A stretch of 64,000 bases of DNA, taken from Trichostrongylus colubriformis (lineage: Eukaryota > Nematoda > Chromadorea > Rhabditida > Trichostrongylidae). Made by a program: the position numbers and the translations under genes. Position 1 is the stretch's first letter. Every line of letters begins with the position of its first letter. The DNA is taken from the NCBI GenBank assembly GCA_963978905.1, contig OZ022258.1:34595282-34659281 (forward strand), written 5' to 3'. Positions 1 through 13,003 of this stretch are shown one piece after another. The notes below the pieces were generated by a model, which saw only the letters and a program-made list of their open reading frames with translations, ran no database searches and was not told the origin of the DNA.

Positions 1-258
1 CTACTAGATGGACTCATTCTCGCAATACATACACTGCTTTTCAATGTGTTAGCAAAATTACCAAAACGGCCAGAAAATGCTGTTGCGAGAGATTTCTCGA
101 TCATAAATCGTAGTATCAATTTCACAATAGTGGGAACCTCATCGAGGAGTCTGAGATTGCCACATGGTGAATGCCACTTCCGTGGCCTGTTCCTACCTCT
201 TTGCAAGAACCAAACTCTATGTCGGGTGCCGGAATTTTATGAATGCTTTCTTGCTGAG

Positions 259-627
259 CTATGAAATGCTCACCTTCTCGCCCTTTCCTTGCACTTGGAC
301 CATAATCATTTGGAGATTCTCGAGAAACAGGCGCTGTTCTTTATTAGAAAATATGTGCAAGATCCATGAACCGAGCCGTTTGATCAAGCTATTGACTAGC
401 TCTCCCTCAGTGTTCTTTTCATTCAGGAGGAAGATGATTGCCTTGGAATTGTTGTGTGCCGTCAACTGGAGTTTCTTGATGGATTCTTTGACATTGCCCG
501 TAAGCGTGCTGAGCAAGTAGTTGACCTTCACCATTTCCGGGATCTCTTGGGAGTTGATGCTTGTAGCAACGGTAGTTCTGTCAGTCTGTACTTCTGGCTC
601 CCAGTTGAGCCTGCTCTTCTCTGTCAC
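259..627 (-). pseudogene. BEL/Pao retrotransposon gag-like relic
   Basis: The minus-strand reading frame has the DUF1759-like signature of BEL/Pao gag proteins: KVNYLLSTLTGNVKESIKKL, then a segment about LTAHNNSKAIIFLL followed by LVNSLIKRLGSW. In the family this reads as 'K...YL...L.G.A...I....LT..NY..A...L...(F/Y)G'. The frame is closed by a stop at 259 and the sequence to position 1 only shows broken frames in the same orientation. No protease, RT, integrase or LTR was seen. It is probably a decayed fragment cut by the window edge. Confidence 0.6.
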
Positions 628-639
628 GCGGATCTAACA

Positions 640-2880
640 CTTTTAGATATGAAAGTTTATCCACGCACAGAATGTAACAGTACCTTGCTGTATTGTGGGA
701 TGAAGAAGTTTGAGGCGTACCTGTCCGTCAGCTCGCAGTGAGCAAACTAAGCCTCGCTTCTACTCCCCATCACCATTTATGCTACTGTTATATCTTTATC
801 ATACTTATCTTAGGCAAATAGCTTTCATTCTGCAAACTTTTTATAACTAAGCGGTGTTTCACAGCACCGCTATACATGGTCTAACAACGAACAATGAACA
901 CTAACACAACAGGTAACTAAAATGTATCACTGCTTCGAGTCGATTTGTCGACAATGCTCTCATTCAATATCACCCAGAAATGTCCAACACATATATTTCC
1001 CCTAATGATGATATGGGAGCGGAAGGCGATTCAGCCGCTTCCGTATACACCTATCATATTATTACCGTAGGAATCGTAACACTATCTTTTGGGGAGAAAT
1101 CGCTCAACGTGATGTAAAACACGAAGTTTTTCTTGCTGTGATAGCGCTAGTCAACGCTTCAGACATGGCTGCATTTGCGTTGTTGGAATATGACTCGGAA
1201 GTTTGTGCGTCTCTTCTTTCGTAAAGATCCTCATTGTCGATTGTTGGCGTGAATAGCACGTTATCGCGTTGTGCTTTTTGGGGGAGGATGGGATCCACCG
1301 AGACATCCGCTCCTACTATTATGCTCCAAGGCCTCCTACTATTTGCTCTAGCTTCCGGGAGGTGGTATAAGACGCCTATGTGTGTTTGTCTTAGACATCA
1401 TGGAGTGTCGAAAGAGTCATGGACTCCCTGTTCTTAGCACCGAGTAAGAGAATGAAGCAAGAAAATCAAGATTTGAAGTTGCTCCTGTGGAACTTAGGAG
1501 AAAATTTTTAATCTCGAAACTGTTAGCGGGATATTGAGGAAAATTTGGATTTCGAAGCTAGTCTCAAGATGAAGATCTCTCTGTAGCTATACTTCAATTC
1601 ATGGTGGCTCTTCAGCGCCTTCTTGAAGTTTTTGTGCCTCTGCTCTGGCTCGCCTTTCAGTGACCGTTTGAAGTTACTGGCCACGCTCTCTGGAGGAACA
1701 AAGACTCACCATGAATTTATCATACTGATTGTAAGCCTCATATGTGACAAGTTCTTGGTCTTGTTCTAATCGCGGTCAAGGCCGCGTCTATTGTCTCGGT
1801 AGGTCTTGTACCATGAAAAGTCGTTCAGCGGATCCCGCTAGGCAGAGCGGAAGATGAGTTTACAAGGGCACCCACATGCCCTTGTAAAGTCATCCTTCGC
1901 TTTTATACTGCAAACGTCGCAGAGTCACAGAAATACGTGAGCATGATCCCGAAGATGGAACGTTCATAGCGCAATGGTTTGAGCTGAGCTGAAGAATAAC
2001 GAACCCAGTACTAAAAGGTGGATAGATAATCGCTAGAGGGAGTGAGGCTCTTAATCGTGTTCGGTGCGCTTAGCGCATTCGACCACCGGAGCACGACTAT
2101 CATATAGTATTTGCCCAAAATGCGCTGCAGGTGCCTGTACTTACTGTGTAACGGCATACTTCATTGAGGAGACCTTCATTGGTGTTTTGTACAGAAGTTT
2201 TGCAAGCATGAAAAGCAGATTTGAGCTCAGCATCGCACTCAATTACACACAGCGATGTGTATCTCATTGCAAATAGCTGGGCTAACCTGTCCATCTCACA
2301 TCAAAAGTCTGCAAGTATAATGGCGTTAGTCTTAATCTCCATGTGAATGCCCTTACAGTTGGAAATGTACTTAACTCCGAAACACAAGTACACCTGTGGT
2401 CCTTATAGTACACGTATGTCGGGAAAAAAGAAGATGCCGAGCTCTGTGAACTGGAACAGAAGAAAAAAACACCAGGACATTTAGACGATTTCTCGCACTA
2501 GATATAATAAATTATACCAGTGTCAGCCTCATGATGTATTTTACGCGTCATTCATTACTACCAGGTGCGGGCTACGCATGAGATAGTCTATTGGATTGCT
2601 CAGGGATGTGATTAAGCGAATACGACGTGCAACTTATTAAATAGATGGGTGGACGCATCCTTTTCTGTCCCTCTGCGCACATTCCGATGACAGACTGAGC
2701 TAACAATGACTCAATGGAAGACTTGCAAAGCTTTCATCTGCTCAATTTCCATCAAGTCTACATCGTACTGTTCCTTCGACAGCTTTCACATCTGTGATCT
2801 TTCTTTTCTGATGACACCTGGTGCATCGCGAGCACAGAAGAAAGACCGCGAGTGTATTAGGCAGGCGCTTGAATCAGTGG
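640..2880. other. No gene or repeat recognised
   Basis: Only short scattered open frames (up to about 70 codons) occur on either strand. I see no splice-linked coding signal, no terminal inverted repeat and no tandem repeat longer than a few units. Confidence 0.4.
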
Positions 2881-2890
2881 TTGGTACTGT

Positions 2891-2990
2891 TACCATTTAG
2901 TTTACTGTTAGATGACCCATTTAGTTTACTGTTAGATGACTGATTACTGTTAGGAGTTTACTGTTACTGTTAGATTTATACTGGTAACCA
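2891..2990. repeat. Short degenerate tandem repeat (TTTAGTTTACTGTTAGATGAC)
   Basis: The phrase CATTTAGTTTACTGTTAGATGAC is repeated immediately at 2894-2941, then fragments of it (TTTACTGTTA, TTACTGTTAG) recur to about 2970. Looks like simple slippage. Confidence 0.6.
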
Positions 2991-3228
2991 TTTAGTTGCT
3001 TTACGAATGGTTGTTTTTCTCTATCGATTCCCTTACCACAACCATCTTTTTGCGGATGGACAGAGTTACATACTAATATACCTACATACCGCTACACCGA
3101 CATGCCGACCGATGTACCGACAAACAGACTCCCAAATTCACTGGTTTATATGATCTTACTTCAGATAATCGGTTTCCAATTCTGGTGCATGTCTTTTGAT
3201 ACTGCGATTTACAAGGATTATCAAATTA

Positions 3229-3733
3229 GGCTGCGTTCGTACCAAATTGAGTGAGAGTTTTGGCGCTTCCGCATAAAGTGAAATATACGTATCGATCGAG
3301 AAAATGAGCGCATTTGCGCATTCGCCATTCGAGAGAATTGGCGCATTCGCGTGGTGGATAAGATACATATTGATTGAAAGAAGTAAGAGTATTGGCGCAT
3401 CCGCGATTTGAGAGAATCGGCGGATTGGCGCATCGGCGCAGCCGCGTTTTGAGAGAATTGGCATTCGCGTGATGGATAAGATACGCATTGATTGAAAAAT
3501 GAGAGTAATGGCGCATCCGCGATTTTGGATATTTGCCATTGCAGATACCGACTTTCGATAAGATATGGAAAAATCAAGAAATGGAAGGAGGAGAAAAAGA
3601 AATCAACCGCACGCGTTCAACTGAACGCATTGCTAGAGTGACGTAGCACGTCAAAAATCTCAAATCGCGAATGCGCCAGTGCGCCGATGCGCCGATGCGC
3701 CGAAACTCTCATTCAATTCGGTATGAACGCAGC
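3229..3733. repeat. Foldback element with internal TGCGCC/GGCGCA minisatellite
   Basis: The left arm (from 3229, GGCTGCGTTCGTACCAAATT...) matches the reverse complement of the right arm ending at 3733 (...AATTCGGTATGAACGCAGC), with an adjacent AGTGAGAGTTTTGGCGC / GCGCCGAAACTCTCATT pair. Between them are repeated phrases 'GAGAGAATTGGCGCATTCGCG' and 'GTGGATAAGATACATATTGATTGAAA', plus GATGCGCC triplication near 3680-3700. No coding potential was recognised. Element borders beyond the arms and any target duplication are unclear. Confidence 0.6.
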
Positions 3734-3739
3734 TTTACG

Positions 3740-6700
3740 ATCTAGATTTGTGATAGCGAAACGAACAATTCATTCTCTGATGCGGTGTCAACAACAATAC
3801 TCGGTATCGACCGCTATCCTATGTAAAATTCCAAATAGCAGCAATACTGGATATCGTTCGCTAGATTACGTAAAATTCCAAATTGTGGGGCGTGTTTACA
3901 AAAACGATAAGCGTCGATAACTGTCATTTGGATCTATCACCAATTTGTAGGAAATAGATGCTTAGCAAATGAACAAATTGCTACCGATTGATGCGACTGA
4001 ATTCGAAACTACCGATCCATAAACTGTTTACACTCCCAATAGTCCCAATAGTGACCACTTTTAGCAGAAGGGTCAAACCTTCTTCAGCGGTGATATCTTC
4101 GATATCGGTTAATATCTATCACCTATATGTACTGAAGTTGGCTCTCTCACGCGATTATGATAGATTCACAGATTAGTACCAATACCGCCACCAAACAACA
4201 CGTTTGAATACCACAATTTTTTTGGCTTACGACGCAATCTCCTTGAACTTGGGTAATTAAGCAATAGCAAGCATTCAATAAAAATCAACCAGCGAATGAG
4301 ATACCAATAAGAATAATCTCTGGTAACCGTACATTCACAATCTCAAATAATAAAGCGCACAAATTGAGACATTTGGGAATGAGTTAATCGAACAGGAAAA
4401 GGGAGAAAGGAGCCAGAGAGCTTAAGACGTGAATGAGATAACTCAGGAGTGCTCATAGTAATTAGGCGCAACGTCTATGTGGGGCTTCGAGAACTGAGCC
4501 GGCGCTGAGCTCAACGTACGCAGGAGAAAATAATCTGGGTAGACGGAGGTCTGATGACTCGATGATGTCTGCTAGGTTTACGCCGTACATAAGTCCCGCT
4601 GCGTATTGCGAATGGTTGGAGGAACAATTTACCAGTGAATGGTTTTGACTTCTCATGAAACATTCGAATGGGACCTAGGTATTTCGATAGGGTCTCGAAT
4701 ATTGATCAAAACTGTTGGAACCAACACTGCAAATTGCCGCTTTAAAGGGGTTAAGAGGATCAGTATGCTTGCGATGTTATCGACGGGATATTTTGCTTGG
4801 TGTGACTCATGGAAGGCAAAGCGTCTATGCAGCAGGGTCGGCGTCACTTACTGTGATACCGCTGTTGCTCTACCCGTGGTAAACAGTAATCGATCAGACC
4901 TTCTGATGAGTTACGCTAAGCAAAATATCTGCTCGATGAGTCATCCCAAAAAAGCTTTGACTTTGCCTATCCTGCTTCGTAGTGCCATTTTGCAACATTG
5001 GTTTGGTGGATATTTGTAAACAACATTCGAGACCTTATCCTTCCACTTGAGTCTCATTTCGAAGTTCCACTGGAAGTTGAAACCCTTCCCTTGTTAGAAG
5101 CATGGTCTACGGGCTGCGCCTACTTGATGAGTGTTGAGTTGTTAAAAGCAAGACAGAAAGGTCATGTTGAGCACAGGTGTGAAATAGGATCTATAACACA
5201 TTCAAACGTTAGGACTCCGTATTTTCACAACAAAGATAATCCGATTTTCAAGTTGGCAAGGAACTGTGCTTTTCGACAGGTATCATCAAGATCACGAATT
5301 GATCTATCACTGTAGAAGTAATAATATCGAATAATTAAATGTGGAGTACTAAGATGCTGTGAAATCACTTGTAGATGCACTCTTACTAATTATGTAGTGC
5401 GATGCGTAAAGGCTAACTAGACAAATAAGTTCTTTATATTTGATTCACTCAGAGGTTTTTTCGCTGTCATTCTCGAGGATTCACATCAATAGCTCTCATA
5501 ATAGGGTTTTCAGGACCAAAACGAGTGTGTCGAAGTCACGAAAAGATCCCGAAAGTGACGATGACGATGTAAGTTAGTAAACCATTTTAGTCTGATATAT
5601 TCACCCTGAATCGGTGTGTATTATTCATATACTAGCTTCCGGCATTGCTCTATTTCTACAGACGCCTATGTGTGCTCACAATCAGATGCCCAGCTATATA
5701 ACAATGATAACACGGAGTAGTTCATATGGGAGAGGAGAAAAACAATACCCCGGTCACGGAGTTCTACACAAGCGCCCACGGTTCCTCTTAAAGGGTTTTA
5801 ACAAGTTGTCATAATAAAGCAAATAACATTCAACCAGAATGCATTCTTCGTTTACACTTACCTGCTAGGATCACCTTAAGTTTTCTCTCTTTGGCGAGTT
5901 AAGCTCACGGCAGGAAACGTACAATAACACAAGTTTTTGGAATGAAACTATCTGTTATCTAAGGGAGCCCACAGAGCCGCGAGGTATACCATTCCGCAGC
6001 TTCTTGATAAATCGCGCTCCTCCTACAATCCTGTCTGTCTTCATTTCATCTGTCAAGCGAACAGTTATGAATATGTTGACTGACTGAAGTGCTGTAACCG
6101 CGCTCAACGACGACTAATGCCGCTCAGAGGATCAGAAAATATGCATCGCAAGCAATCAGCACGTGCTCGATTTCAAGTTCGAATTCTTCCGCGTAGGCTC
6201 ATCGAATGAATCTGCATAGGAAACTGCTATAGCAATGAAAACATGAACCTCCACAATGATGATTTGGGGCAAAGTTCGGTGCAAATTAATTTATAGGATG
6301 GGCAATTCTAAATGTCTCACCGTTCTTTGGTAGTAAGTTTTCTCTTAAGGCGACGTTCTCCCTTGGTATTGCGAAGTGAGCGTATGTAGGCTTCATGTGA
6401 TTCTCGCAGTTCATGAGCAATCTGCTGAGGTCTCGTACTGCAGAAGATGACAGAATGGATAAGGGAAGCATAAAAGAGAGAGGGTTGAAGAGGGTGTATG
6501 TGTAGTAAGCTGTCTGCGATTTGAACATCAGGATTAAAATGCTAAAAACCCATGGTCATTATCATGACATCCACACTATATTCGGTGAGATACGTATTAC
6601 AGATGGTAGTCTTTGAAAAGATTGCTGGCGCCTTCAAGGGGGATCGTCCGAAAATTAGCGACTTGGGAAGATCTTCAATTGCGTGAACAAAGATGCAACA

Positions 6701-7912
6701 GCTCTACTCGCAAATGAAGAGTGTCACTCGAAGCTTTCCTGCAAGATTGAAGACTCCTTTTCTGTTACAAACACAACCTTTCAAAAAGTGTTAGCGACTT
6801 TTCTCAATAAACTTGTTTCTACACTTATTTCTCATGAGAAAATCGGTTCGTTCTTTTTATGTTTGAACAGTGTGTCTGAAATGAGCTAATGGCTTCATCA
6901 ATCACCTCTGGAAGGAGTATGTATTATGTTGAAAGACGAAGGAGCATCGACCTGGCTGTTCCATGAGATGTCGGAGGAAGTTTACGCAGTCAGAACACCA
7001 CAGCTGCCAGTTAAACGTGATAAGAGGTAGAAGAGTAGGTTAAAAACCCATGAATCGAACCCGGTATATTTTCGGCAATATCATCGCTCACATATATTGA
7101 ATTGCCGTCGAAATGATAAGCTTTTTAGCGTTTTCGCTGGGAACTATGGGTGTAAAATAAACTGTTATTTTGTAATAAAATCTGCAACACAGACGCTCGC
7201 ATCACATTTCACCATGCTCCACACTTTTTTCTCTTCCCGCTTCTTTTACGGAGCAGGGGGTGTTAATGTTAAGAGAAAAGTTGGACGGCCTCGAATGTTT
7301 GACTTTGGGATCTCCTAGCTAGCTCTGCATCATCTAATGCACGAGTTCATGAAGGCCTTCGGCAACAGAGCCTCACTATAGAGCAAGAAGGATGTCAGAC
7401 TGGAGGGAAGCGAGAGGCAATTAGGCAGGTCTTGGGGTCGTCACCGTTTTCACCAAGAGGCTCCGGCTGGAAACGTTACTTGTACACCTGCAGCTCGTGC
7501 ATTCAAGCAAACTGCTGTTAACGGTCTCTCTGCAAAGACAGTTACATTACCTCGCGTACCAAGTGAGAGCTTCATGTGCTGACTCACAGTTATGTACGTG
7601 TGACTCGTCACTTCAAATACAACTAGAATGGAGGACCGCAAAGCATGTAGTTGCCGAACGTCAGCGAGAAGCGATCAATTTTGTGTGCCTATTATACTTC
7701 ATTTAGTTTCAGAAGAAAAGGGTTAAAGTTTAAAGTTAAAGTAAAAGTTTGACACCAGCTATTGGGTTACTTCGAAAGTTTTCTTCTACAGTTTTTTCTA
7801 CAACAAATATGCGCAGGTATTAGGACATCAGACGCGTACTTCGGTGGTAGAAATGGGTAGAGGAGCATTAGTGGAAAAATCGGAGTTGAATCGCTGGAGT
7901 CTATCCCTACTA
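3740..7912. other. Unassigned intergenic stretch
   Basis: Two overlapping frames on the + strand (4639-5019, 126 codons; 4998-5315, 105 codons) are the longest here, but their products resemble nothing I recognise and they lack splice or motif support. They could be remnants of a retroelement. The rest shows only short frames and no repeat structure that I could see. Confidence 0.35.
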
Positions 7913-9013
7913 CAGGGTGCGCCAATTTACCCGTGCACCCTAATATTTTAAATCTTGAAGTTCGAAATTTTCCCGCTTTTCTCGCCTAATCGCCTAATAT
8001 ATCTTCACTGCATTTGTGGGATTCATACGTGCTTGAGTACAAAACGATTAGGCTTCCAATCTACGTATTGCTATTATGAAGCTCCATAAGCTCGGTGAGC
8101 AAGCGAGATATATTGTGGAGATTCTTTTCTTTCCCTGAGGAACGGTTCAGCGTAAGTAAACGCTCGAAGAAAATGAAAAACGAGAAGGCTAGGAAAGGAG
8201 GAGGGTGTGCGACAGCTACGAGCGGGAAAAATGTGAAACTCGTGAGAGAAAAATTCCGAAGGAACGGCAGGAGATTGATGCATCACATGACAAAAGGCAT
8301 AGGAATAAATGAAAGGTCAGTAAGGATTGTCCGCAGAAATGCTGACTCTTGAAGGATATAGAAAGGAGAGGAGATTGAAAAAAAGGAAAGGGCTGCTGCA
8401 TTCATCAGCGGTGGCACGCGCTCAACACTTCGCAATGGAAAGATTTCCACGTTTAATCCAGTCTTCAATACCCAGAATGAGAGGATTATTCGGGACTCGC
8501 TTACTGATACTACCACCAAAGAACGACTTCAGGTAAATGCGGAACAGCCTCAGTCCATTACAGCCTGGGAATGAATCACATCTTCAGGGGAAAACTCCAC
8601 TTGTCCCGAGCAGTGGGCCGATTCCCACGTCAGAGAAGCTCACTGGTGCTTTTAACAAGATTATACACCAGCCCACAAAGCGAAGGTGATCCAGGACTGG
8701 AGCGGCGAGCAGCTGCCTGACCTCATCACATACGCCTAATGACCCTCCAGTGCTCTGGACCTTAACCCGATGGATTATTCTGTTTGGGCTATCAGCCGAA
8801 TTGTGACTCTCTTGAAGGAGCGCTTTTGTAATCTAGGGACGAAATTGATTAATCGTACCCGCGTGACGCATGCGAAGTGTTCCTCGAACGTCTGAAGGAC
8901 TCGTGAAGGCTCTTTTCAATAATTGTCAGCATGATTTGCAAGTCAAACCTGATTTGCGAAGTTTTATTTTGAAATGCCTTCTTCTAGTGCACGGGTAATT
9001 TTGCAGCACCCTG
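7913..9013 (+). mobile_element. Decayed Tc1/mariner-superfamily transposon, 1101 bp
   Basis: TA dinucleotides flank terminal inverted repeats: left CAGGGTGCGCCAATTTACCC, right reverse-complement CAGGGTGCTGCAAAATTACCC, both continuing GTGCAC. The interior + strand encodes a broken transposase. About 8655-8790 reads QDYTPAHKAKVIQDW...LPDLI, two stops, then ALDLNPMDYSVWAI. These match the second (QD.APAH) and third (PDLNP.D) catalytic regions of Tc1-like DDE transposases. The N-terminal part is frameshifted. Non-autonomous and clearly old. Confidence 0.8.
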
Positions 9014-11219
9014 TATATGCAAAAGGCTTCCTCTGTCTGCTTCTGCACCTATGCGCATTCACGTCTGCCCTACCGTCCGTTCCGAAACTACGCATTACAT
9101 AAACAACGGGGACAAGTGAAGATGGGGACAAATTTCCAATGGGACAGGAAGCATGGATCACGCGTGAACCAGGCAATGCTCCACACACTGCGGGAATGAA
9201 ATATTCGCTCTTCTGCTTAAGAATCAATATTTCGGTTCCAGAAAAGCCAGACGCGGAGAAAGGATGGGTCGAGGGTAGCCATGAGTGCTCTGAAGCCATG
9301 AAAAATACATGCGCACTGTTGGCGGAGCGATCCCTGTGCACGCTCCGCCAACTACGCGCTGTGCTTGCAGCAAAAATTTGAAACGCTGCTCCAACGCAAC
9401 CAAGAAACTGGGACGAAATTGGTGGAGATGACCAAAAACTAGCTAACTTGAACATACTTGAAGTGAACTGAGACCCGCCCACAGTGGGCGGAGCGTGCAA
9501 CCAATCGGATGGTGCTCACTGGGTTTTAAGACTGCAGAAAACTGAGACTGGTAAGTAGTAGCCAAGTAAGGTTTCAGTGAAAGGTAGAGCTTCTGCGGTT
9601 ATGGGTGGAGCCTATACTAAAAATTCGTAAGTTATCCCGAAGAAATCTCGCTAAGAAAGAAGAAGAACAGAAGTGAAATGCGAGAGGGAGGGATGAGACA
9701 CGATAGAAAGGAAGAAGACATGTCTACGGAAAATGAGCTCACGTCTTGGTGGACGGAGCCAGAATCGAAAAATGCCAACACTATATGAGATATTTTGTTG
9801 AAACTTGGAAAATTCTGACGTAAATAACAGGGAGGGTGGTCCGCAGCAACAGTTGAATACCACTGCACAGGACTATTCTTACAAACATAAATATCGATTG
9901 GTATTTATCGAAGCTATCGGTCTTTGTGCAGAGGGACGGAAATGGGTAACGGGCCTGTCTAACGAATAGTTACTGCTACAGAGGTGAAAATGTCATGGAT
10001 CCACGCACTGTGGATCAACATCGAAGTTATCAGTTTTCATGTAAAGGGCCGAAAGTGGGTATTGAACAAGGTCAAGAGTGGCGTCGAAGAATATTTTCAA
10101 ATAATGGAATCTCCTCAAAGAGGCCCCAATGCGAGTCCTCCCCCTTCTTCAACTTCCGCTATTTCTGTGGCTTCTACCCGACCATTGCGAGCCAACGCAT
10201 CAAGGAAATCAAGAGCCCTCGATCAAAAACAAAAACTGAGGCTAACCGCCTGACAAAATTAGAGAATTAAGACCCTCACGAAACTTAGTGCTTATACATA
10301 TTCCAAAACAAAAGCCCAAGAGAAGTAAGAACCTAACAAAATTCAGTACTTATATTCCGTACAGCCGCCGACCATGTCTAATGTGCTGTTCCTCAATGAC
10401 AGAGAAGAATGCTTGCAAGTCATGGAAGTAATGCTGCAGGGATAAAGGAAAAAACAAGGATATAATCTAGAATCTATAAATAGAGCCTCGTGATGCGCTC
10501 CACTGCGACGTTACTGCGGTAGCGACGCGGCGGTTGCGATGGGTTACGAAATCTTCCCAATAGTGAATCAGAGCATTTTTGATTACCTGTAGCTTTACTG
10601 AAACTCAATGTTCAAAGTGCTGTGAACTGACTGTTTTCATAATAACTTTCTCGGAGCAATCTATTGTCTGCTTGGTTTCCCCAGTGTCCTACACCATTTC
10701 TTAGTTCTCAATATGGAAGTGCAAATTCGCGGTGTGGCTCTACAAGGCTGCCGCTTTTCATAGACTACTTGACCTACACCATTTCTTAGAAAAGAAAGAA
10801 GTTATTCTGAGGGGGAGCCAGTCAGAGAAGTTCTTTTTCGTCGAGGTGGGCAAGATCTTCCCATGGTTAGTTGGAAAAAATGATCCATTATGCTGTTACG
10901 TCTCCAGTACACATCTTCTTCTCTCAGGATGCCAACGAGACGGTGGGGTCTCCGTTCGCCTCGCTGCGGGATGCGCCACGCATGAAGTGGTCATTCACAA
11001 CCTCAGTGAATACGACATATCTTTGGTCCTCATAGTGGCTCGCTAGCACAAGATCACGAACTTGCAACCGTAGTAAGCCACGTAACAAGAACATATCAGC
11101 TGATTTTTCGTTTTCATGCCATACGATTTTGAGTAATAATCCAGCTAAACCGATGGATAGATGCTCGGTGCTCACGACTGATCGGTGAATTTTGGAGGTG
11201 TCTCTGTACGCGGTTCAGG
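9014..11219. other. Intergenic stretch with one strong hairpin, no gene recognised
   Basis: At 9319-9351 the 11-base arms TTGGCGGAGCG / CGCTCCGCCAA face each other across 11 bases. At about 9473-9491 a shorter CCGCCCACAGTGGGCGG palindrome occurs; the same palindrome class recurs in the tandem array at 23.6-25.5 kb. A 178-codon minus-strand frame (8964-9500) runs through this and into the Tc1-like terminus and looks like chance. No supported coding exon between 9.5 and 11.2 kb. Confidence 0.4.
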
Positions 11220-11850
11220 TGCCTGCGGACCAACGAAAGGGCTATTGTGTTGGCCGGCTTCCTTGTGGATCGCGCCACGCATAAGCTTCCAAACATCTGG
11301 GTAAAAAAAAGCGTCATTGCCGTGCTCGTCTTGAAATTGTGCACTATGAACAAGGTATCGAGTAAGTACCTCGCATCTCAGCGTACTTATGAGCGTTTGG
11401 TTGCAGAAGCATGACACCTTAATCACAGTTCACAATTTCAATAGGACAAAGCGGTCAGCCTAGCCTTCGACTTTGTCTATTTTTTGCGTTGTCCATACGC
11501 TTTTCTCTCCACAATATCGTCTTAAGCACTTATCTTTAAAAAATATGTGTCTTACCTCGTTTCCTATTTGTGGAGCCGCTTTCTGTTCTTTCCTTTTTTA
11601 AGGGAAGATCAAATTAAATATTTATTTTAGACTTGAGCCCAAGTATTCAATTCTATCACACTTTTCCTTTATACTTTGGACCCTCACCCTGAGAAATTTC
11701 ATTAATCACTGCCTACTTCAACAAATACACCCTTCACCCTCTCCCAGCGGAGCGAATACGGTCCCCTCTCACGGATTCCTCGACCGAGGCTTGAGCTTGG
11801 TAGTGAACCACCCCAACTGGTCAGTAATACTACATACAGAGGTGAGAACT
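11220..11850. repeat. Dispersed repeat, copy 1 (shorter relative of 37165-38050)
   Basis: Shares ordered blocks with 37165-38050: ACCAACGAAAGGGCTA, GATCGCGCCA, TTGAAATTGTGC, GAACAAGGTATC, TTGGTTGCAGA, GTCTTAAGCACTT and TATACTTTGGACCCTC. Relative to that copy it lacks about 250 bp around 11600-11630, the part that carries LINE-like coding sequence there. Confidence 0.65.
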
Positions 11851-12119
11851 TCGTAGAACTCATGTCCTAAAGGTGAGGAGCAGTGATGTTTTGCTTCGGT
11901 GGTGATGAGTATTGAGTAAAGCTGAAGAAAAGGAGCAACTTCGATCGGCCAACTGGGGTCCAACTAGTGAAGCGCGGAGTACTGTGCGCAGCCGCTTGGT
12001 CAGAAATTATATAGGAACATTTGCCCATAGAGGGTGCATGTGCTCTAGAAGGAGGACAGATGCAAGAATTAAGAATAACGAGTGGCAATAATACTATCAG
12101 CGGAAATGGCGCGATGATA

Positions 12120-13001
12120 TTAGGTTGATTCAATATGAAATGGACAGATGTTAGTGATGACTTCCAGGGATCATAACTCAGCAATGAATTGACGAAAATG
12201 GATGCGCGAGGTACCGTTAAAATAAGTAAAGAAAGCTCTTCAAAACACAGTCAAACAAACGCTCCAAACTAGCTTCATTCCGCCATTGCCGCGAAATTTC
12301 AAGCCGTCCAGAGACCATATCCGCAACATCATACTATTTCTATCGCTATCTGGCCAAGAACCCGCGGATATTAAAAGACGCCTAAAGGTAGTTAATAAAG
12401 CGCATGCCCCCGCCAGAAGTGCAGTGTACTTGTGGCATTCGAAGTTTGCGTCAGGCGACTATTCCATCGAAGACGAAAACCGCGGTTGGTGGAGCGTACC
12501 CGGCGTAGAGTACTGGGAGCTGCTCGATGAAGGTACACCAGTATCCGCCGACGTCTACAGTAGTCGATTACGAGAACTGAGGGCAAATGTCCATCGCTAC
12601 GGCGGCGGTCACATGTCTACTTCCAGCACGACAACGCGAGACCCCACATTGCAAGATCGACCAGGGCCGAGCTGCTCTCGTACAGTTGCTCCGTGCTTCC
12701 ACACCCACCGTACTCCCCAGACCTGGTCCCTTCGGATTTCCACCTTCCCTCTCACCTCCAATGCCACCTGGACGGCCAAGACTTCAAAACTCGCGACGAC
12801 GTCAAGAGGGTACTCGAGAAGTCCTTTGAGGCCCAGCCTCCGGCCTTTTGGAGCAAGGGCATCCGCGATCTGCCTAACCGGTAGCAGAAGGTCATCGATA
12901 AAGATGGAGCATATTACAAGTGATTCCCAGTTGTAGTTAAAAAGTTGTACGATAAAGATAAAATTTTGTGAATTTGTCCGATTCATATTGGATCAACCTA
13001 A
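12120..13001 (+). mobile_element. Internally deleted mariner, 882 bp
   Basis: TA duplications (12118-12119, 13002-13003) flank inverted ends starting TTAGGTTGATTCAATATGAA (left) and TTAGGTTGATCCAATATGAA (right, reverse complement). Interior + strand: an N-terminal helix-turn-helix frame from about 12286, then after an internal deletion and frame change HDNARPH and YSPDLVPSDFH. These hold the second and third catalytic Asp 35 positions apart (DD34D spacing). The first catalytic Asp block is deleted, so it cannot be autonomous. The transposase C-terminus reads through to about 12930. Confidence 0.88.
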
Positions 13002-13003
13002 TA

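Noticed and set aside
4639..5315. Possible two-frame gene or BEL/Pao pol fragment
   Set aside because: No catalytic or family motif could be identified; left unassigned.
8964..9500. 178-codon minus-strand open frame
   Set aside because: It crosses the Tc1-like element's terminus and a strong hairpin, has no recognisable domain and no splice context; best explained as chance.
12609..12986. 125-codon minus-strand frame inside the mariner
   Set aside because: Antisense shadow of the mariner transposase fragment on the + strand.
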